NCBI RefSeq assembly: GCF_001646785.1
Contig: NZ_LRRH01000231.1
Location: 1 to 57,632, forward strand
Direction of reading: 5' to 3'
Source of the DNA: Rhodococcus phenolicus
GTDB taxonomy: Bacteria; Actinomycetota; Actinomycetes; Mycobacteriales; Mycobacteriaceae
DNA: 57,632 bases
Shown here: piece after piece, positions 54,086 through 57,632 of the stretch
How positions within the stretch are numbered: the first letter of the stretch is position 1
How the letters are laid out: each line of letters begins with the position of its first letter
Notes under the pieces: generated by a model
Databases searched by the model: none
What the model was told of the DNA's origin: nothing
What the model saw: the letters and a program-made list of their open reading frames with translations, nothing else
Position numbers and translations under genes: made by a program

Positions 54086-54948
54086 ACATGCCTGTCTCGG
54101 TGGTGATACCGACGATCGGCCGGGAGTCGGTCGTGCGTGCCGTGGAGAGCGCCCTCGCTCAGACCGTGCCGGTCACGGTCACGGTCGTCGTCGACGACCC
54201 CGCGGCACTCGGGACGGTCACGGAGTGGGTCGCAGCGCGGAACGTGACGGTGATCGGAACACCCGGGCGCATCGGCGGATCCGCCGCACGCAACCTCGGT
54301 GCCGACGCTTCCGACGGCGAGTACATCGCGTATCTGGACGACGACGACTGGTGGGAACCGGACAAGATCGAGAAGCAGCTGAACGCGGCCCGGGACAGGA
54401 CGGCCGGGAAGCGGGTGCTCGTGGCGAGCGGAATGTACTTCCACCGAGCGGATTCCGTCACTCGGATCCCGTCGCATCCGTACGACGGCCGGGGTGACGT
54501 CGCGTCCTACCTGGTGGCCAGGCCGCGGCTCCGGTTCGGAACCCACGCACTCCAGACGAGCGGACTGCTGATCGGCCGCGAACTGCACGAGGCGGTCCGG
54601 TGGGACGAGTCGCTGCCCAAGCATCAGGATTGGGATTACATCGCCCGCGCGATGCAGGTACCCGGCTCCGAGTTCGTGTGGGTACCCGAACCGCTCGTCC
54701 ACGTCCAGCAGGACAGCCACGGATCGATCTCGAAGAAGGCCGATCACCGCGCGTCACTGCGCTGGCTGGATGTGCACGGTGCGACCATGTCGGGCCGTGC
54801 GCGCGCGGACTTCGCCTGCACCCACGTGCTGCGTGCTGCGCTGGCCGAAAGATCCCTGCGTGGCGTGGGCAGGAGCCTGTCCGTGATCGCGCGATCCGGC
54901 GCACCCCACGGTGCGGCCGTGATCGTGGGTCTCTCGGGTGTGCGCTGA
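54082..54948 (+). CDS. Glycosyltransferase family 2
   Basis: 288 residues from GTG 54082 (ATG 54088 also possible), overlapping the previous stop. GT-A fold: VSVVIPTIGRESVVRAVESAL, GGSAARNLGADASDGEYIAYLDDDDWWEPDKIE (the metal-binding acidic motif), and a KHQDWDYIARA acceptor/base segment. Soluble, inverting, probably adds one sugar of the repeat unit. No membrane helix. Confidence 0.9.
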   Translation: MNMPVSVVIPTIGRESVVRAVESALAQTVPVTVTVVVDDPAALGTVTEWVAARNVTVIGTPGRIGGSAARNLGADASDGEYIAYLDDDDWWEPDKIEKQLNAARDRTAGKRVLVASGMYFHRADSVTRIPSHPYDGRGDVASYLVARPRLRFGTHALQTSGLLIGRELHEAVRWDESLPKHQDWDYIARAMQVPGSEFVWVPEPLVHVQQDSHGSISKKADHRASLRWLDVHGATMSGRARADFACTHVLRAALAERSLRGVGRSLSVIARSGAPHGAAVIVGLSGVR

Positions 54949-54963
54949 GCGGCGTCCGACGAG

Positions 54964-56346
54964 ATGAACACGATCAATCCGGAGGTTGCGCAACCGGTCA
55001 CGAAGATGCGCAGGCTTCGCGATCGGCTGCGGGACGGAGCCGCGTCGAACGGCATCTGGGCGTCGCTCCAGCAGATGTGCAACCTGCTGTTCGTCGGGCT
55101 CCTGAGCGTGATCCTCGCTCGGGCACTGTCCGTCGAGGACTTCGGTGTCTACAGCTACGCGATGTCGCTGGCCGGACTCGGTATCGCGATCGGACTGGCC
55201 GGTCTGTACGGGCTGGCCATCCAGAGGTACAGCGAGAGCCGCGATCCCGGAGCCGTCACCTGCTCGATCATCATCGTGCGCGAGATCACGGTGGCGTTCT
55301 ATTTCGTTGTGCTGCTGGGCTTCATGGGCAGCACCGCAACCGGCACCGAGGAATTCCTCCTGGTCGCCCTGGCCGGTGTGGCGGTGTTCGGTCGCGTCCT
55401 GGATGCACCCGAACTCTGGTACCAGGCCGAGTTGAACGCGCGGAAGCCGGCCATCGCGAAGATCGTCGTGGCCGCCGCGTTCTTCGCCTTGAAATGTGCG
55501 GCACTCTGGCTCGGATCCGGTGTCACCGTGATCGTGTTGCTCTACGTGGCCGAGTTGTTCACCGCCAGCATCGTCGTCCTGCTCTGCTATCGCCGGGACG
55601 TGACGACCGGGCGGGCGTTCGCCGTGCCCGCTGCCCGCGACGTGGTGGAACTGTGGAAGCGGTCCTTCCCGCTGTTGATCTCCGGGATCGCGCAGCAGGT
55701 GAACCTGAGGGCGTCGCTGATCGTCGTCCAGATCCTCGTCGGCGCGACCGGAGTCGCGATGTTCGCGGTGTCCCAGCGCGTGATGGACGTGTGCCTGGCG
55801 TTGCCCATGGCCTACATGACCGCGACCTTCCCGGCGTTGCTCGAAGCGCGCCGCAGGGACCGGGAACGAGGTGGGACCTCCGAGTACCGGCACAGACTGC
55901 AGCGGTCGTTCGACGGTGCGCTGTGGGCGGGAATCGCGATCGCCGCGATCCTGTACGTCCTGTCGGACGTCGTGGTGGTGACGGCGTTCGGCGCCGAGTA
56001 CGCGGATGCCGCCGAGCTGCTGAGGATCCAGTCGCTCGCCGTCCCGTTCATGTTCATGTCGTCGGTGCTGAGCAAATGGATCATCGCCGAGGGAAATCTG
56101 TGGATCTCGGTGGGCCGGCACTGGCTCGGCGCGGTGGCGACCGTCGCCCTGTGCCTTCTGCTCGTTCCCGAATGGGGCGCCGTCGGCGCCGCCTGGGCGA
56201 GCACCGCGTCCTACGTGATGTCGGTGTACCTGTTCACGTTCCTGTCCCGATCGACCTGGCCGGTGGCGGTCCAGATGTCCCGCGCCTGGCTGGCGCCGGT
56301 CCGCCGCGTTCTCGCCCGAGTCGGATCCCAGAGAGTGGAGCCCTGA
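54964..56346 (+). CDS. Oligosaccharide flippase (Wzx-like, MATE/MOP superfamily)
   Basis: 460 residues from ATG 54964. About 12-14 membrane helices. The N-terminus is typical (GIWASLQQMCNLLFVGLLSVILARALSVEDFGVYSYAMSLAG), as is the mid-protein FPLLISGIAQQVNLRASLIVVQILVGATGVAMFAVSQRVMD. It would move the lipid-linked repeat unit across the membrane for the Wzy polymerase. The next gene starts 1 base after its stop. Confidence 0.9.
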   Translation: MNTINPEVAQPVTKMRRLRDRLRDGAASNGIWASLQQMCNLLFVGLLSVILARALSVEDFGVYSYAMSLAGLGIAIGLAGLYGLAIQRYSESRDPGAVTCSIIIVREITVAFYFVVLLGFMGSTATGTEEFLLVALAGVAVFGRVLDAPELWYQAELNARKPAIAKIVVAAAFFALKCAALWLGSGVTVIVLLYVAELFTASIVVLLCYRRDVTTGRAFAVPAARDVVELWKRSFPLLISGIAQQVNLRASLIVVQILVGATGVAMFAVSQRVMDVCLALPMAYMTATFPALLEARRRDRERGGTSEYRHRLQRSFDGALWAGIAIAAILYVLSDVVVVTAFGAEYADAAELLRIQSLAVPFMFMSSVLSKWIIAEGNLWISVGRHWLGAVATVALCLLLVPEWGAVGAAWASTASYVMSVYLFTFLSRSTWPVAVQMSRAWLAPVRRVLARVGSQRVEP

Positions 56347-56347
56347 A

Positions 56348-57403
56348 ATGTTCGACCGATCGATGTCCGTGTTCCGCTCGATCCGGCGTACCGTCGCCCA
56401 GCGGTTCTTCCTCGCCGTTGCTCTCGCCGACTTCTTCGCACGCCGCGCGTTCCTGCGGGAGATCGTGGCGGTGTACTCCGGGATGCACAAGCACCACGAC
56501 GCCCGTCGCTCCGGACGCGAAGTCTTCTACGTGCGCAGGCACGTTCACATGCTGGAGAAGGGCATCTCGATGATCCCCCGGAGGGACACCTTCGCCGCCG
56601 GCTACATCGAAGATCTCGTCGCCGCCGTGGAAGCCTGCACCGCGGCCGACCTGCTCGACACGGTCACCTGCGGGTGGGTTGCGGACACTCTCGACGCGTA
56701 TTTCACTGCGACGGAGGCGAGTTCGTCACCCGAGATCCGCCGCGCCCGGGAAAGGTACAAGCAACTGGATGTCGGACCGCGGTCCCGGGACTTCCTCGGT
56801 CCGGTACCGGTCCGCGATCCCGCGCAGGTCACGGGTGAAGGACTGCCGAGCTACGACGCGTTGCTCTCGCTCGCCCACGCCCGCCAATCGGTTCGATGGT
56901 TCACCCCGGAGACCGTGGACCGCACGCTCGTCGACCGCGCGATCGCACTGGGCATGCAGGCACCGTCCGCGTGCAACCGCCTGCCCTACCGATTCGTGGT
57001 CGTGGACGACCGGGACACGATCCGCAGGATCGCCGACATCCCCGGCGGCACCGCCGGCTACGCGCAGAATCTCGTGGGCCTCGTCGTCGTGGTCGGCGAC
57101 CTGTCGGCATACGCCCACAGCAGGGACCGCCACCTCATCTACGTGGACTCCTCCCTGGCGTCCATGGGCTTCCTCATGGCGATGCAGGCGCAAGGACTGT
57201 CGACCTGCTGCATCAACTGGCCGGATTCGGCGGCAGCGGATTCGCGCATCGCGCAGATCCTCGGGCTGGAGCGATACGAACGGACCGTGATGCTGATCGC
57301 CTACGGTCGTGCGCTCCCGGACGCCATGGTTCCCGGCTCGGGAAAGCGGGACCTGGATTCGATCAGACAATTCGTCGGCAGCACCGAAGGAGATCCGCGA
57401 TGA
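56348..57403 (+). CDS. Nitroreductase-family protein in the polysaccharide operon
   Basis: 351 residues from ATG 56348. An N-terminal amphipathic/helical region (1-160, HKHHDARRSGREVFYVRRHVHMLEKG) precedes a nitroreductase FMN domain: HARQSVRWFTPETVDRTLVDRAI, MQAPSACNRLPYRFVVV, and DSSLASMGFLMAMQAQGLSTCCINW. It overlaps the next gene (ATGA). Similar proteins sit next to pyruvyl transferases in other actinobacterial glycan loci, but a reaction is not known; a redox modification of a sugar or of the carrier is a guess. Confidence 0.8.
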   Translation: MFDRSMSVFRSIRRTVAQRFFLAVALADFFARRAFLREIVAVYSGMHKHHDARRSGREVFYVRRHVHMLEKGISMIPRRDTFAAGYIEDLVAAVEACTAADLLDTVTCGWVADTLDAYFTATEASSSPEIRRARERYKQLDVGPRSRDFLGPVPVRDPAQVTGEGLPSYDALLSLAHARQSVRWFTPETVDRTLVDRAIALGMQAPSACNRLPYRFVVVDDRDTIRRIADIPGGTAGYAQNLVGLVVVVGDLSAYAHSRDRHLIYVDSSLASMGFLMAMQAQGLSTCCINWPDSAAADSRIAQILGLERYERTVMLIAYGRALPDAMVPGSGKRDLDSIRQFVGSTEGDPR

Positions 57404-57632
57404 GTACACGACGCAAGAACATTCTGATCACGGGTGGCAACTTCACCAACCAGGGCGCGTACCTGATGCTCTGCGCCGCAGCCGAGCAGATTCGGTCGAG
57501 ATGGGGTGCGCAGCCCGTCATCGCGATGCAGACCGGGACCGAGCGCGCCAAGCGGTGGGTCGGGCTCGATTCGCTGCTGGAGTTCCCCAGGTTCCGGATC
57601 AGCGTCTGGGGTGGATTTTTCGATCGACAGCG
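57400..57632 (+). CDS. Polysaccharide pyruvyl transferase family protein (partial, cut by window end)
   Basis: The first 77 residues only. The start (KNILITGGNFTNQGAYLMLCAAAEQIRSRWGAQPVIAMQ) matches the WcaK/CsaB family entry loop that usually reads GN-N-GD-A. The enzyme adds a pyruvate ketal to sugars using PEP, giving further negative charge to the polymer. ATG 57400 overlaps the nitroreductase-like stop. The catalytic part is outside the window. Confidence 0.75.
   Translation, partial: MSTRRKNILITGGNFTNQGAYLMLCAAAEQIRSRWGAQPVIAMQTGTERAKRWVGLDSLLEFPRFRISVWGGFFDRQ

Noticed and set aside
1-57632. CRISPR arrays or prophage genes
   Set aside because: No regularly spaced direct repeats, Cas, integrase or phage structural genes were seen.

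Overview
High-GC (about two thirds) actinobacterial chromosome, most likely Rhodococcus. The arguments are codon usage, GTG starts, the actinobacterial 6C RNA, a WhiB protein, a B12-riboswitch-controlled metE, a prpDBC/prpR methylcitrate locus and a gblA/gblR/gblE gamma-butyrolactone cluster. The species cannot be decided from this sequence.

Layout. 1-6.2 kb: an Hsp70/actin-like gene broken by a frameshift, an XRE/MmyB regulator divergent from a drug-efflux MFS and a zinc alcohol dehydrogenase, then a decayed ATP-dependent DNA ligase and about 1 kb without a convincing gene. 6.2-11.2 kb: a tight three-gene operon of UDP-sulfoquinovose synthase (sqdB-like), a BcsB-like membrane protein and a processive family-2 glycosyltransferase. 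11.3-14.8 kb: a TetR regulator with two operator copies, a dehalogenase-like hydrolase, and a truncated iron/B12-type ABC ATPase with two small conserved genes. 14.8-17.6 kb: cobalamin riboswitch and metE. 17.6-23.5 kb: a catabolic block (flavin monooxygenase, flavin reductase, CoA-transferase, two CitE-like lyases) around a GntR regulator, with the same 15-bp operator-like element in both divergent promoters. 23.6-29.2 kb: prpDBC, divergent prpR, and a whiB gene overlapping prpR. 29.2-30.4 kb: transposase-like debris and tRNA-Gly(CCC).

30.5-34.3 kb: an MpaB-family oxygenase, a TetR gene, an MFS transporter and a quinone oxidoreductase; the TetR and MFS genes end inside a shared 26-bp inverted repeat. 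Then dcd. 35-39.8 kb is the most unusual stretch: a DUF5995 gene, a small CxxC protein overlapping a DUF692/MNIO enzyme, and a trypsin-like protease fused to a DRGH nuclease. The three transcription units share a 22-bp motif (GTAG-N4-CTAC core). 39.9-41.6 kb: a small membrane protein, 6C sRNA, a SelT/SelW-like thioredoxin-fold protein, a secreted protein, and a 34-bp perfect palindrome. 41.8-44.9 kb: gblE, gblR and gblA, an autoregulatory-element-like palindrome, and a divergent gene for a 63-residue secreted peptide.

45.2 kb to the end: galU on the minus strand, a 1-kb leader, then a Wzx/Wzy-type exopolysaccharide operon (priming sugar transferase, UDP-glucose dehydrogenase, Tat-exported beta-helix protein, polymerase, WecG/CpsF and GT2 transferases, flippase, nitroreductase-like protein, pyruvyl transferase running off the window). 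GalU and Ugd would supply UDP-glucose and UDP-glucuronate to this pathway. All calls rest on reading the sequence and recalling family features; no search was run.
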